DNA of 64,000 nt. Origin: Promethearchaeota archaeon. GTDB taxonomy: Archaea > Asgardarchaeota > Lokiarchaeia > Sigyniarchaeales > SOKP01. Location of the stretch: assembly GCA_030603385.1 (NCBI GenBank), contig JAUVXW010000014.1, positions 1 to 64,000 on the forward strand, read 5' to 3'. The position numbers and the translations under genes were made by a program. This document shows, piece after piece, positions 15,699 through 25,961 of this stretch; within the stretch, counting starts at the first letter, position 1; every line of letters starts with the position of its first letter. The notes beneath the pieces were generated by a model. It searched no databases. It was not told the origin of the DNA and was given only the letters and a program-made list of their open reading frames with translations.

Positions 15699-17621
15699 TT
15701 ATTTTTTACCTCCCGAAGGGATTAATTTGCCAATTACAAAATCTAATCCAAGAGACTTTAATGTTTCATCAGTTGGAATTCCTGTCTTAGTATCCCAGCC
15801 ACGAGCTTCATAATAACCACTTAATAACGTTTGATATCCATCTTCCTTTAAAACAACTCCTTTAGCTGGTCCTTTTGTGTGTGATTCCTTAAAGAACCTC
15901 TCAGGAGGATGATCATCCGCTCTAGTCCATCCCTCTCTGATGTTAAAGCATTTTGAAAGATTAAGAATAGCCTCTCCTCTCTTTTGTATAAATTTATCAG
16001 TTACCGGAATTCCAGTTACAAGATCAAAAACTTTTGCCATTTCAGCATCATTTTCATAAATTCCTCGAGTAAATTTACAAATTATATACGAGTCTATGAT
16101 AGCGTAAATATCTTCTAATTCTTTAATAGCTTTTCCTCTTTCAAGGGGTTTATCATAGGCAAATCTATCAAATTTTCCTTTTGCATCTAATCCATAGGCC
16201 CCATTTCTTAAATGGCATGCCCCTCTAATTGAAACGCTTTCTCCAACGGCAAATGAGCTCATTCCATGAAGATCAAATGCAGGCATTTCCAAGCCCTTAA
16301 TGTGCATACCATAAAAACTAGCTTTCTTTTTACCCATTTCTTCTAATCGTATACCTGCTTGTTTAGTACCATCACCGAAAATCTTTCCAGCAAATCCTTT
16401 ACCTAAAATCATTTCTTCCACGAATTTTGCAAGATTTACAGTAGAACCAAAAGGTAATTCATAACCTAAGTCTTCTTTGGTAATCAATCCCAAATCAAAA
16501 CATTCACATGCCATTGCTGCAGTTACACCTCCTGAAATTGCGTCAACCCCCAAATCATCACTTAATTGAACACACTTAAATACCGTTGGCCAATCATAAC
16601 ATCCTGTAGCAGTACCGAAACTGTAACAAAGCTCTACATCTATACTGGCATATAAGTTAGGCCAATGAGGATGTGTCTTTGGTATTTTAGTAATATGATC
16701 ACACGCAATTGAACATTGAGAACATGCGACCTTTTTTACCACCCAGTCATTATTAAGTGTGTCTCCTGTAAAAGTTCCATCATCAATTTTTTCCCAAGTT
16801 CCCTCACGGTGATTAAATGTGGGCATCATTCCAAGTTTGTTATAGCTTGTTATGCCTGCAGGAGTTCCTAAATCTCGATATTTAGCTGTAGCAGGGCCAT
16901 TAGCAACTTTAATTAATTTTTTAGCTAAATTAAAAAACTCAACAGGGTGTGCTACTTTCACGCCTTTAGTACCTCTAAAGCATACAGCTTTAAGGTTTTT
17001 AGACCCCATAACTGCGCCCATCCCAGTTCTTCCTGCTTGTCTATTACGATCATTGGTTATGCACGCCATTCTGCTCATTCGTTCTCCAGCAGGACCAATT
17101 GCCATGACTGCCAATCTCTGATCTTGAAATTCTTCTCTCAACAATTCTTCTGTTTCCCAACAACCTTTTCCCGCAAGTTCTGGGCATGGAACGATATAAT
17201 GATCATCATCATCCACAACCATATATGAAAGTTCTGGTGCTTTCCCTTTGAATACAATCATATTGATACCAGCACGACGAGCTTGAGCTCCAACAGATCC
17301 AGAGGATATTGCCATACCAAACATACCGGTTAATGGAGATTTAGCAAATACTCCATATTTAGAACTTGTTGGTAGTATAGTAGCTGGAAATGGACCATGT
17401 GCATATATAAACACATTCTCTGGGCTTAGGGGATCAACTCCCGCAGGGCATTCGTCCCATAATATTTTACTCGCGAATCCGTAGCCTCCAATCCAGTCTC
17501 GGCAAAACTCATTAGATAACGTAGATTTACTAATCTTTCCATCTGTTAGATCTACATCAATTCTAACCTGCGTAAAGCCCGAAATCTTGTCAGGAATAGG
17601 TATTTCTTTAGTTTTACTCAT
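15699..17621 (-). CDS. Tungsten-type aldehyde:ferredoxin oxidoreductase family catalytic subunit (AOR/BamB-like)
   Basis: A 640-residue AOR-family enzyme with a tungstopterin and one [4Fe-4S]. Cluster ligands are CSQCSIACD in the middle and the distant Cys in SYIICKF. Pterin-binding segments include SSGSVGAQARRAGINMIVFKG-type and RQAGRTGMGAVMGSKNLKA sequences, here split by normal spacing. An ATG at 17621 with GTGA five bases upstream is preferred to a GTG three codons earlier. Family members oxidise aldehydes to acids with ferredoxin, or, as BamB, reduce aromatic acyl-CoAs. Pairing with a four-cluster ferredoxin and with HdrA/MvhD matches the Bam complex better than simple AOR. The substrate cannot be read from sequence. 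Confidence 0.9.
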   Translation of the reverse strand: MSKTKEIPIPDKISGFTQVRIDVDLTDGKISKSTLSNEFCRDWIGGYGFASKILWDECPAGVDPLSPENVFIYAHGPFPATILPTSSKYGVFAKSPLTGMFGMAISSGSVGAQARRAGINMIVFKGKAPELSYMVVDDDDHYIVPCPELAGKGCWETEELLREEFQDQRLAVMAIGPAGERMSRMACITNDRNRQAGRTGMGAVMGSKNLKAVCFRGTKGVKVAHPVEFFNLAKKLIKVANGPATAKYRDLGTPAGITSYNKLGMMPTFNHREGTWEKIDDGTFTGDTLNNDWVVKKVACSQCSIACDHITKIPKTHPHWPNLYASIDVELCYSFGTATGCYDWPTVFKCVQLSDDLGVDAISGGVTAAMACECFDLGLITKEDLGYELPFGSTVNLAKFVEEMILGKGFAGKIFGDGTKQAGIRLEEMGKKKASFYGMHIKGLEMPAFDLHGMSSFAVGESVSIRGACHLRNGAYGLDAKGKFDRFAYDKPLERGKAIKELEDIYAIIDSYIICKFTRGIYENDAEMAKVFDLVTGIPVTDKFIQKRGEAILNLSKCFNIREGWTRADDHPPERFFKESHTKGPAKGVVLKEDGYQTLLSGYYEARGWDTKTGIPTDETLKSLGLDFVIGKLIPSGGKK

Positions 17622-17838
17622 GTTTTTCACTATTATTTATGAGTTATTTTTTGTAGATAATTATGAAAAAATAAAGTATCAAAATTTTAAAGGTTAATTG
17701 TTAACTCTAAAAAACACCCTCTTTAAAATGAGAGTAAAATAGAAGAAAAAGTAATAGATTAATATTGAAAAATATGCAAAATAGTATATTTTTTATAATG
17801 ATTCTGGAGATAAACCTTCAGTAAAATAATAAATTTGA

Positions 17839-20601
17839 TTAAATTAAAAAGAGTATTTGTCCTAGAAAGCTTACTATATCAACTACTTTTAATTTTTCTT
17901 TTAATTCTCGATGTTCATTTAAATAACAATTTAAGTGAGCTATGCATTTTGGACAAGCGGTAATTAAGTATTCTGCGCCAGTCTCTATAGCCTGATTAAT
18001 TTTTTTCTCTTGGAGTTTTTTTGAATCTTCACTACAAGAAATATAAGCAGAAACTCCACAACACTCCGCATCTTGCATGGTATCTTCCATTTCGACTAAT
18101 TCTATAGAGGGAATTTGTTTTAGTACTTCACGCGGAGCATCAAAAACATTATTCATTCTCCCAAGTCTGCAGGGATCGTGATAAGTCACTTTTATTTTGT
18201 CTAAACTTGGAAATGATATATCTTCTAATAGTTTTTCTTTTAAAATATACTCAGTAATGTGGTAAATCTCAAAATCAAACTCATCAGTACCCTTAAAAAG
18301 ATCCTTGTATTCATGTTTCCAGGTATAATATCCTTCAGCACAACTAAAGATAAGAGTTTTAACTCCTGCTTCTTTAAACAATTTTATATTATATTCAGCT
18401 AATTTTTTAAAAGTATCTACATCTCCACGCCAAAGACTGTCATGACCACAACACTTTTCTTCGGGTAGTACAACTGGAACAATATCATTTTGATTCAAAA
18501 TACCTATAACTCTTTTAGGAATTTCTAAGTAATCAGGAGCATTCAGAGATCGCCAATTATCTTGACTCCCATAATCACATATCATAACTCCAGAAGCATC
18601 AAGTGCTTTTTCAAAATCTTCTGGGATCTGATCAGAATTAGAGCAACAATTACAATTTAAGCAACGGTTAGCTTCTTTTTTCGCTTGTTCCTCAGAAAAA
18701 CCTAATTCTATTTCATCAAAACAAACCAGCCTTTCGGAACTGGGCATAAAGTTCATTTCTTGGCATGATTGTGATTGTATATACTTTTTAGGAATAGTAG
18801 ATCGTTTAAGATCATTCTTTCTTATTCTTCCTTCTTTTAAATCAAGCCCTCGGAGATAACGATCAATAGTAAATGCCGCTTCTCTCCCATCTCCAATGGC
18901 ATCAACAGCACACATTAATGAATTATAAATTATATCTCCTCCAGCAAAAACACCAGGAATTCCAGTTTCATATGTCAAATCATCAACTACAATTTTTCCT
19001 CTTTCAATTTTTAATTTTTTATCCGTAGCAGCATTAAGTGGTTCTGGATCAAGTCCCTGACCAATCGCTATTACAATATGATCGACAACGATTTTAAATT
19101 CTGAACCTTTAATTTTATTTAAAGGTCTCCTCCCTGTTTCAGGGTCAGGCTCACCCCATTCAATTTTATAGCAATTCAAAGCTAATTTTCCATCTGGTTC
19201 TTGAGTGATTTTCGCTGTTGATGTCTCAAAATGGTATTCCATTACTTCTCTCTCAGCCTCATGCAAATCCTTAAGTACATTCTTTAAAGCTTCTTCTGTC
19301 AAAATATCGACAAGATCAGCCTTGGTTGCTCCGAGCCGAAGAGCTGTTTCACCAGCATCAACGGCTACTGCTCCACCTCCAATAATTCCAAAAGTTTTGC
19401 CCTTAAATTCTTCTGGATTTTCCACACATTTATATTTTCGCTCTAAAAGAAAATCTATGGCTACATGCACGTTAGGTAAATCTTCACCTTCAAGTCTGAG
19501 AGTTTTGGGTACATACAAGCCGACAGCAATAAAGACAGCTTTAAAATCGTGTTTCCAAATATCTTCTATTGTGAAATTTGGACCAAACTCTTTATTTAAA
19601 ACAATCTCTACTCCCATGCTTTTTATAAAATCTACATCATGGTCAAGAGCCTCATCAGAAAGTCTATATTGTGGAACACCGTATCTTACGACTCCACCGG
19701 TTTTATCCCCTTTCTCGAATATGGTTGGTTTATATCCCATTCTTGCGAGAAAATAAGCAGCAGATAATCCACCTGGTCCAGCACCAATAATAGCAACTTT
19801 TTCTTTAGTTTGCGCCACAGGTTTTATTCTACTTTGATTAGGATGTTCAGTTTCCCAGTCGGAAACAAATCGCTTAAGTTCACGGATAGCAACTGGATCA
19901 TCAAAATGTTCACGATTACAATTTAATGCACATTGAGCAGTACAAATTCGTCCACATAAGTAAGGTAACGGGTTTGTTTCTCTTATTAGATCGATAGATT
20001 CCTGAAATTTGCCTTCTGAAATTAATGAAACGTATCCTTGGACATCAACTCCTGCAGGACATCCTACAACACAAGGTGCTGTACCTGTTAAGAAAGGTAC
20101 GCATCCCATAAAGTAGCCAATTTCTCCTTTATCCGTTGTTTTTAATCCTGTTCCTTCTAAAAATCCAGTTTTATTAGTAAATTTGATTTTATCATCAGCC
20201 ATTAATTTAGGTAAACTTGAGTATACTCTTTCATGATTACAGCTCAATAAAGTCTCTTTTAATGGTTCATATTCTGAAGCCAACGAACGAAGATCTTTAA
20301 TAATTTTAGTAAAATTGACGCCTACATCTTCCTTAGTCATTGGACAATATACTGAACACAATCCACATGTTAAGCATTTCCATATGTCATTGTTTTCTAA
20401 AGCCTCTTCGGGTGTTGAAAAAGTAAGATCCATAATTAGGCTACGTGGGTAAAATATATCAAGATAAGCAGTTGGACATACATTGTTACAACGATTACAT
20501 GAGTAACAATAATTAGCAGCAGTATTTACTCTTTTGAGCAACTTTATTGACTCTGCACTCGTGATTTTTTCATCAGCTACTTTATTATCAGATTCAGTCA
20601 T
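17839..20601 (-). CDS. HdrC-GltD-HdrB nested fusion: NAD(P)H-linked heterodisulfide-reductase-like protein
   Basis: A 920-residue mosaic. Residues 32-42 (CYSCNRCNNVC) and 76-86 (CLTCGLCSVYC) are the two HdrC-type clusters. GYFMGC at 163-166 begins an HdrB/HdrD CCG domain, which is interrupted at about 172 by a complete GltD-type module: CVVGCPAGVD, CGRICTAQCALNC, FAD site GAGPGG at 273, NAD(P) site GIIGGGAVAVDAG near 405, and FAGGD near 552. A CLNCNCC motif (647-653) follows. The CCG part then resumes, with CCG at 717 and 847 and HDPCR at 808. It probably passes electrons between NAD(P)H and a disulfide or a Hdr partner. It is the first gene of the Hdr/AOR unit. Confidence 0.85.
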   Translation of the reverse strand: MTESDNKVADEKITSAESIKLLKRVNTAANYCYSCNRCNNVCPTAYLDIFYPRSLIMDLTFSTPEEALENNDIWKCLTCGLCSVYCPMTKEDVGVNFTKIIKDLRSLASEYEPLKETLLSCNHERVYSSLPKLMADDKIKFTNKTGFLEGTGLKTTDKGEIGYFMGCVPFLTGTAPCVVGCPAGVDVQGYVSLISEGKFQESIDLIRETNPLPYLCGRICTAQCALNCNREHFDDPVAIRELKRFVSDWETEHPNQSRIKPVAQTKEKVAIIGAGPGGLSAAYFLARMGYKPTIFEKGDKTGGVVRYGVPQYRLSDEALDHDVDFIKSMGVEIVLNKEFGPNFTIEDIWKHDFKAVFIAVGLYVPKTLRLEGEDLPNVHVAIDFLLERKYKCVENPEEFKGKTFGIIGGGAVAVDAGETALRLGATKADLVDILTEEALKNVLKDLHEAEREVMEYHFETSTAKITQEPDGKLALNCYKIEWGEPDPETGRRPLNKIKGSEFKIVVDHIVIAIGQGLDPEPLNAATDKKLKIERGKIVVDDLTYETGIPGVFAGGDIIYNSLMCAVDAIGDGREAAFTIDRYLRGLDLKEGRIRKNDLKRSTIPKKYIQSQSCQEMNFMPSSERLVCFDEIELGFSEEQAKKEANRCLNCNCCSNSDQIPEDFEKALDASGVMICDYGSQDNWRSLNAPDYLEIPKRVIGILNQNDIVPVVLPEEKCCGHDSLWRGDVDTFKKLAEYNIKLFKEAGVKTLIFSCAEGYYTWKHEYKDLFKGTDEFDFEIYHITEYILKEKLLEDISFPSLDKIKVTYHDPCRLGRMNNVFDAPREVLKQIPSIELVEMEDTMQDAECCGVSAYISCSEDSKKLQEKKINQAIETGAEYLITACPKCIAHLNCYLNEHRELKEKLKVVDIVSFLGQILFLI

Positions 20602-20695
20602 TTTACATCGTAAAAAATAAGTAATTTACTGTCTATTAAAAATGGTGTTTTTATTTTGAATCTAACTATTATAATTTGATTATGAAAAATTTATA

Positions 20696-21565
20696 TTAGT
20701 TATTCTTAGGATTACCCTGAGGACAAATTTTTAGACAGTATGAACAATAGTTATTATTTATAAGACTTTCGATACATTTAGAGCGGTCAATATGTGTTAT
20801 TACGGGAGAATCATCATGATAAATTGGTGTTTCATAGGCAGCACCTCCCTTACAACCCCTAATGCAAGCACCACATTCTTTACAATAATCTTCCAACCAT
20901 TTCAAATCTTTTTTAATTGGAGTGGGTATTTCAGCATCAGTAGATATAATAGCCCATCTTTGACGAGGTCCAAACTCAGGTGTGATTACAAGGCCATTTC
21001 TTCCCTTAATTCCTAGTCGCGCGGCAACAGCGTGAGGTGGGAATAAAAATTTACCCCCAAAAGGATGATGAGCTTCACTCTTATATCCAAGTTCTTTTAG
21101 ATATTCTGTTAATTGAATAGTTATTTCTCCTAATTCATAATATACCCGAAAAGCTTCAATGCTACAATTAATGCTTGGAGCAGTTTTTATTTCATCCCAC
21201 TCCATTTCCATTCCAAGTATGATCGCATTTCTTCCAAATACTTTAAGGTTATAAAAAACAAAATCTTCAATAATAGGAGTATATCCGATAAGATCAACCC
21301 CTAACTCTTTTGATTTCTTTTCAAAATTCTGCCAAAATTCAGAGGTTGTTTCTGTTTTATTATTATTTTCATTTCCATATTTAGTCTTTCTAGCCTCTTG
21401 AAAACCATTAAAAGTATCCTGAATATATTTACTATATTTCTTAGAAATTTCACGATCTATTTTATCATCAGACTGTAATTTCATTCTAAAGAGTTCTGTT
21501 GGTACTATAAACTTTAAGCTCTCATTCTTACCAATATAAGTTGGTTCTATCCCTAATTCCGACAT
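20696..21565 (-). CDS. QueG/reductive-dehalogenase-like Fe-S protein
   Basis: A 289-residue protein whose middle (GVDLIGYTP, NAIILGMEMEWDEI, HHPFGGKFLFPPHAVAARLG, GRNGLVITPEFGPRQRWA) follows the corrinoid-binding fold shared by epoxyqueuosine reductase and reductive dehalogenases. A C-terminal pair of clusters follows: CKECGACIRGC and, later, C-x8-CSYCLKICP. It is shorter than QueG and has a unique N-terminus of about 90 residues. It probably reduces a substrate with a B12 cofactor or acts as an Fe-S protein. It lies 94 bases before the Hdr fusion gene on the same strand and may share its promoter. Confidence 0.7.
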   Translation of the reverse strand: MSELGIEPTYIGKNESLKFIVPTELFRMKLQSDDKIDREISKKYSKYIQDTFNGFQEARKTKYGNENNNKTETTSEFWQNFEKKSKELGVDLIGYTPIIEDFVFYNLKVFGRNAIILGMEMEWDEIKTAPSINCSIEAFRVYYELGEITIQLTEYLKELGYKSEAHHPFGGKFLFPPHAVAARLGIKGRNGLVITPEFGPRQRWAIISTDAEIPTPIKKDLKWLEDYCKECGACIRGCKGGAAYETPIYHDDSPVITHIDRSKCIESLINNNYCSYCLKICPQGNPKNN

Positions 21566-21635
21566 TTCTTAATCAGTTTTAATTTAAAATACTAAAATTT
21601 TTACTTCTTCTCATACTAAATACAATATAAAGATA

Positions 21636-24600
21636 ATGGTTTCAAAGATAAAAGCACTTAAATATAATTGTCCATTCTGTGGAAAGGAATTAGAATCAAG
21701 ATTTTCCAAATGTTTCAATGTATATTGCCAAGGGCAGAAGTTCAATTTAGGAAATTTAGTGATTTATAGGCTAAATCCAGACTTAGGATTAGGCAAGGTT
21801 ATCAAAATAATAGAAATCCCTACTTCAAAGTCTTTAGATGATGAAGACACTCAAATTCTTACCAAATATAAAGTGCTCTTTAAAAATAATATTATTAAAA
21901 TAATCCATCCTATTGATTTGATTCATTTTGTTTTCGATATCAATGAAAAAATTGAAAGTAAACAAGGTATTGGCATAATAAATTCAAAAGATTTTATGGT
22001 TAAAGATGGATCAATATCATATGAATTTCTAAAAGAAGATGGTAAAAAAACTCAAATTTACGAGAATGAAATTTATGCTAAATACGCTACACCGATAGAG
22101 ACTCTAATATTAAAACAGAGAATTGATCCCCCACGAAATTTTTTGCTCAAATATTGGGCTCATTTGTTTTATTCTTATTATACGTCTTATCAAATCAAAT
22201 GTATTATTAATTCTCGTTTATCTTTAATGCCACATCAAATAAATGTTACACATCGTTTAGCCGAGGAGCATTTTCCTAGAATTATTCTAGCGGATGAAGT
22301 AGGATTAGGAAAAACAATAGAAGCTGGAATATACATTAAGGAAATGATGGCTCGGAATCTTTCTGAGAGAATATTAATTATAGTTCCAGCATCGTTAGTT
22401 TGGCAATGGAAATTCGAACTTGAAAACAAATTTAACTTAAATTTTACTATTTATGATGGTAAAAAAATAAAAGAATTAAAACGTAGAGGGTATTTTAAGA
22501 GTGCATATTTACTTCAAAATCCATTTTATTATAATAATTTAATTATCTGTTCACTTCAATTTACACGAAATAGAAAATATATCGAGTTATTATCAAAAAT
22601 TTCATGGGATATTGTAATTTTTGATGAAGCACATCATTTACGACGTTATCTGATAAATGCTGCTACAGGAAGATATAGAGAAACGTTAAATTATGAGTTA
22701 GCTCGAAATTTAAGCACGAGTTCTGAAAGTATGCTTTTATTAACCGCGACACCATTACAACTCAATTCATTTGAACTTTATTCTTTAATTGAGCTTATAC
22801 ATCCTGAAATTTTTACTTCATTTAGTGAATTTGAGCATTTTAGAAAAAACTTACAATTTATTAATCTTCTATTTACAAACATAAATCAAATTGATAAGTT
22901 AAATAATTTTGAAGTCAAAAATACTCTAAAATTGTTGCGAAAACTAAGATATATAAATGAGAATAAAACAAATGAGCAAGTTTTATCAGAACTAGGCGAT
23001 GAGTCATTCAAACAAAAATTATTTAGAAAAATTGAAGAAGATCATACTTTATCGAAACTAATTATCAGAAATAGAAAGAAGAATGTTTTTACAGAAGAAT
23101 TTCAGAACAAAAGGATTGTTAATACTATTATAGTTAACCCAACAAAGGAAGAGTTAGAGGTTTATAATGAAATTCGGTTATACCTTGCCCAAATCTATAA
23201 TTCATCTATTAGTCGGGAAAATGCGGGTTTAGGATTTGTAATAACTACTCTTCAGAAGTTATTAACAAGCTCGAAGTATGCAATTCTTAAGAGCCTTGAG
23301 CGAAGATTAGAACAGATTTCTCGTTATAAAGATATTTTTCTTAACTTAGATGTTATAAAAGAGGAAGATCCTGAATTTTTCGAACTAGAACTGGAAGAAG
23401 AATTCCTTGATTCCGAATCATTCGATAACCTTAAAGAAAAATTAACAGAAAAACAAATTGAAGAAAGTCTTAAGATATCTAATCAAGAAAAGATTTTAAA
23501 GGAGTTTTACATAAAATTAAAGAAAATTCCATATGATTCAAAATCTGATAAATTAATTGAAATCCTTGATCAGATATATTCTCACAATTCTAATGAAAAA
23601 GTTATAGTATTTACGCAATTTGTTGATACGCTTAAATTTTTAAAAGAGTTAATAGTAGAAAAACAAGAAAATAGCTATTTTGTAGAAATTTTTTATGGTG
23701 GATTAGACAAACAACAAAAAAATGAAGCGGTTGAGAGATTCCGTAATCATCAAGGATTTTCAGTATTACTCTCGACGGAAATAGGAGGTGAAGGTCGTAA
23801 TTTTCAATTCTGTAGAACACTTATTAATTATGATTTACCATGGAATCCAATGAAACTTGAACAAAGAATTGGTCGTGTTGATAGAATTGGACAGGAATCA
23901 CGAGAAATTTATATTTATAACTTTTATATGGAAGGTACTGTTGAGACGGATGTAATTTATGCTTTAATTAAAAGAATTAACTTATTTGAAGAATCAATAG
24001 GAATTTTAGAGCCAATCATAGGAAAAGTTGAGAAAGACCTTAAAAACGTTATTTTTGCTGAAGATGATGGTAAGAAGAGGAAAAAACTTAATAAATTTTA
24101 TCGTACTCTAGATGAAGAGATAAAAAAAGCAAAAGAAATTGAGATGCAATTAGACGATTTAATGATCGATAAAAAATCATTCCAAATGGAAGGACATCTC
24201 AGCTCTTTAGCCTCTTGTATCGATGTGAAGTTAACACATAATGAACTATTTCTCCTTATGAACCATTTTTTAAATCTCGATAATAATAAATACGGATTCA
24301 TAGAAAATATTAAAACGGATTTAGTTCAAACGAAAGAATTGGATGACGTTATGTCAAAGATAAAAATCAATGATATTTTATTAAAAAGTCCTAAATACAA
24401 ACTTTCAAATGAATATACTGGTACCTTTAATTTAGAATTTGCAAGAGAAAGAGAAGAAATTGATTTTTTTGCCTTAGGTCATCCATTAATTAATGCTGTT
24501 TTAGATCTCTGTAGAGATGATTCGTTTAAAGGTACCTACACCATACTTGAAATAAGAAAACAGAATTTACCAATACATTTTAAATTAGAATCACCCCTAA

Positions 24601-25247
24601 TAAAGGAATTATTTCTCTTTATCTTCATCGTCAAATTCCAAGGATATATAATTGAAAGTCAGATCTTACCTGTAATTGTAGACAAAAACGAAAATGAAAT
24701 GAAGAATTTAGATAGTTTTGTGTTAGACATAGAAAACTATGATAAAATATTTCAATTCGATAATGAGAGAGACGAGATGAATCTGGATGGCAATTTTATT
24801 ATTACTCTCCAAGAAAAAGCTAAAAAGCTCATAAAATCTAAGACATCAATTTGGAAAAGGGAAGTTAGGAAATTAAATGAAAATTTATTTACAAAAGAAT
24901 GGGATAAGAAAAGGAAAATCTATGAGCAAAATAAGAGTGGTTTAAATTTAAAATTAGGATCGTTGAAATTAAGATTAGAAAGAAAAGAAAAAAATAGACC
25001 AACACAACGGCAATTACAAAATATAAATAACTTGAAGGATGAAACAAGGAAACAGAAAAGGTTACAGGATATGCAGAATTTAGAAGAAGAAATCAAGTTT
25101 ATTGAAAAAGATATAAAGATTATAGAAAAGAAATTAGATGATATCGCTTTTGAACATGAAGATTTAACTAATGATATGAAGAGGCGTAATTTAGCTAAGT
25201 TCTATACAAACTTACTATCACTTGCAATTATTAGAATCATTGATTAA
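21636..25247 (+). CDS. SNF2-family ATPase/helicase with N-terminal zinc ribbon, RapA-like
   Basis: A 1203-residue protein. Cysteines 12, 15, 26 and 31 (CPFC ... CFNVYC) make an N-terminal zinc ribbon. The SNF2 motor follows: motif I DEVGLGKT with Lys226, motif II DEAH from Asp330, motif III LLLTATPLQLNS. The C-terminal motor half has LLSTEIGGEGRNFQFC and QRIGRVDRIGQ. Residues beyond about 800 are helical, ending in a charged coiled coil of about 130 residues (repeated KxxKRL/EEEIKFIEKDIK patterns). Such enzymes translocate on duplex DNA and remodel polymerases or other complexes. It is transcribed alone, divergent from the QueG-like gene. No nuclease or methylase neighbours suggest a defence island. 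Confidence 0.88.
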   Translation: MVSKIKALKYNCPFCGKELESRFSKCFNVYCQGQKFNLGNLVIYRLNPDLGLGKVIKIIEIPTSKSLDDEDTQILTKYKVLFKNNIIKIIHPIDLIHFVFDINEKIESKQGIGIINSKDFMVKDGSISYEFLKEDGKKTQIYENEIYAKYATPIETLILKQRIDPPRNFLLKYWAHLFYSYYTSYQIKCIINSRLSLMPHQINVTHRLAEEHFPRIILADEVGLGKTIEAGIYIKEMMARNLSERILIIVPASLVWQWKFELENKFNLNFTIYDGKKIKELKRRGYFKSAYLLQNPFYYNNLIICSLQFTRNRKYIELLSKISWDIVIFDEAHHLRRYLINAATGRYRETLNYELARNLSTSSESMLLLTATPLQLNSFELYSLIELIHPEIFTSFSEFEHFRKNLQFINLLFTNINQIDKLNNFEVKNTLKLLRKLRYINENKTNEQVLSELGDESFKQKLFRKIEEDHTLSKLIIRNRKKNVFTEEFQNKRIVNTIIVNPTKEELEVYNEIRLYLAQIYNSSISRENAGLGFVITTLQKLLTSSKYAILKSLERRLEQISRYKDIFLNLDVIKEEDPEFFELELEEEFLDSESFDNLKEKLTEKQIEESLKISNQEKILKEFYIKLKKIPYDSKSDKLIEILDQIYSHNSNEKVIVFTQFVDTLKFLKELIVEKQENSYFVEIFYGGLDKQQKNEAVERFRNHQGFSVLLSTEIGGEGRNFQFCRTLINYDLPWNPMKLEQRIGRVDRIGQESREIYIYNFYMEGTVETDVIYALIKRINLFEESIGILEPIIGKVEKDLKNVIFAEDDGKKRKKLNKFYRTLDEEIKKAKEIEMQLDDLMIDKKSFQMEGHLSSLASCIDVKLTHNELFLLMNHFLNLDNNKYGFIENIKTDLVQTKELDDVMSKIKINDILLKSPKYKLSNEYTGTFNLEFAREREEIDFFALGHPLINAVLDLCRDDSFKGTYTILEIRKQNLPIHFKLESPLIKELFLFIFIVKFQGYIIESQILPVIVDKNENEMKNLDSFVLDIENYDKIFQFDNERDEMNLDGNFIITLQEKAKKLIKSKTSIWKREVRKLNENLFTKEWDKKRKIYEQNKSGLNLKLGSLKLRLERKEKNRPTQRQLQNINNLKDETRKQKRLQDMQNLEEEIKFIEKDIKIIEKKLDDIAFEHEDLTNDMKRRNLAKFYTNLLSLAIIRIID

Positions 25248-25276
25248 TTAATGAGTCGAAAGAGAATTATAAGATC

Positions 25277-25813
25277 TTACTCGAGTTTCTGATTTTTTAT
25301 CATTCTGTGAGTAAGATTTAGAAATGCACCTTCGACATTTTCGCCTGTTTTAGCTGAGGTTTCTACAAAATATGTATTTTCACTTTTCGCATATTCTTCA
25401 ACACCCTCTTTGTCGTATTCTCCGAAAACATCTTTAATGAGATCAACTTTATTTCCTATCAATATAAAAGGAACACCTTCTCCAGCAAATTCTCGTAAAT
25501 CAGAAACCCAATCATTTAATTCTTCATATGTATGCCATCTTGAAATATCGAAAACTACTAATGCCCCATTAGCTCCATTAAAAAAGCTTGATCTTAAAAA
25601 TTTATATCTTTCTTGCCCCCCAATATCCCATATCTGTAATTTGCAAGTTGTATCGGGATTTGGGTATCCTTCAATTACTTTAGATAAAAAATCAGCTCCA
25701 ATTGTAAGCTTGTATCTAAAATTAAACTTATTTTCTACAAATCTATGTAAAAGACTTGTTTTTCCTACAGCACCACCACCAATAATTATTACTTTGAAAA
25801 CAAATAACGGCAT
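25277..25813 (-). CDS. Rab/Ras-like small GTPase
   Basis: A 178-residue Ras-superfamily GTPase with all G motifs: G1 GGGAVGKTSL, switch I threonine in LTIGADF, G3 WDIGGQERY, G4 GNKVDL and G5 ETSAKTG. The length and order match Rab proteins. The switch II reads DIGGQE rather than the eukaryotic DTAGQE, common in Asgard homologues. There is no C-terminal cysteine, so membrane attachment by prenylation is not expected. It is a paralogue of the next gene, transcribed in the same direction with 148 bases between. Confidence 0.93.
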   Translation of the reverse strand: MPLFVFKVIIIGGGAVGKTSLLHRFVENKFNFRYKLTIGADFLSKVIEGYPNPDTTCKLQIWDIGGQERYKFLRSSFFNGANGALVVFDISRWHTYEELNDWVSDLREFAGEGVPFILIGNKVDLIKDVFGEYDKEGVEEYAKSENTYFVETSAKTGENVEGAFLNLTHRMIKNQKLE

Positions 25814-25961
25814 TAAAACAACTTTTACTAATTTTTACGATTCTAATAAATAATCTCCATCAGATATTTAAACATTTTCATAAACGATTCATTTAAATAA
25901 GAACGACAAAAAGCATTTATGATTCTTTAGGGGGTAGATTCCATCTTTTTCTACAAATTTG

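Noticed and set aside
21636..25247. SNF2 ATPase as part of a defence island
   Set aside because: No restriction, methylase, nuclease or phospholipase partner lies beside it; its neighbours are metabolic and GTPase genes.
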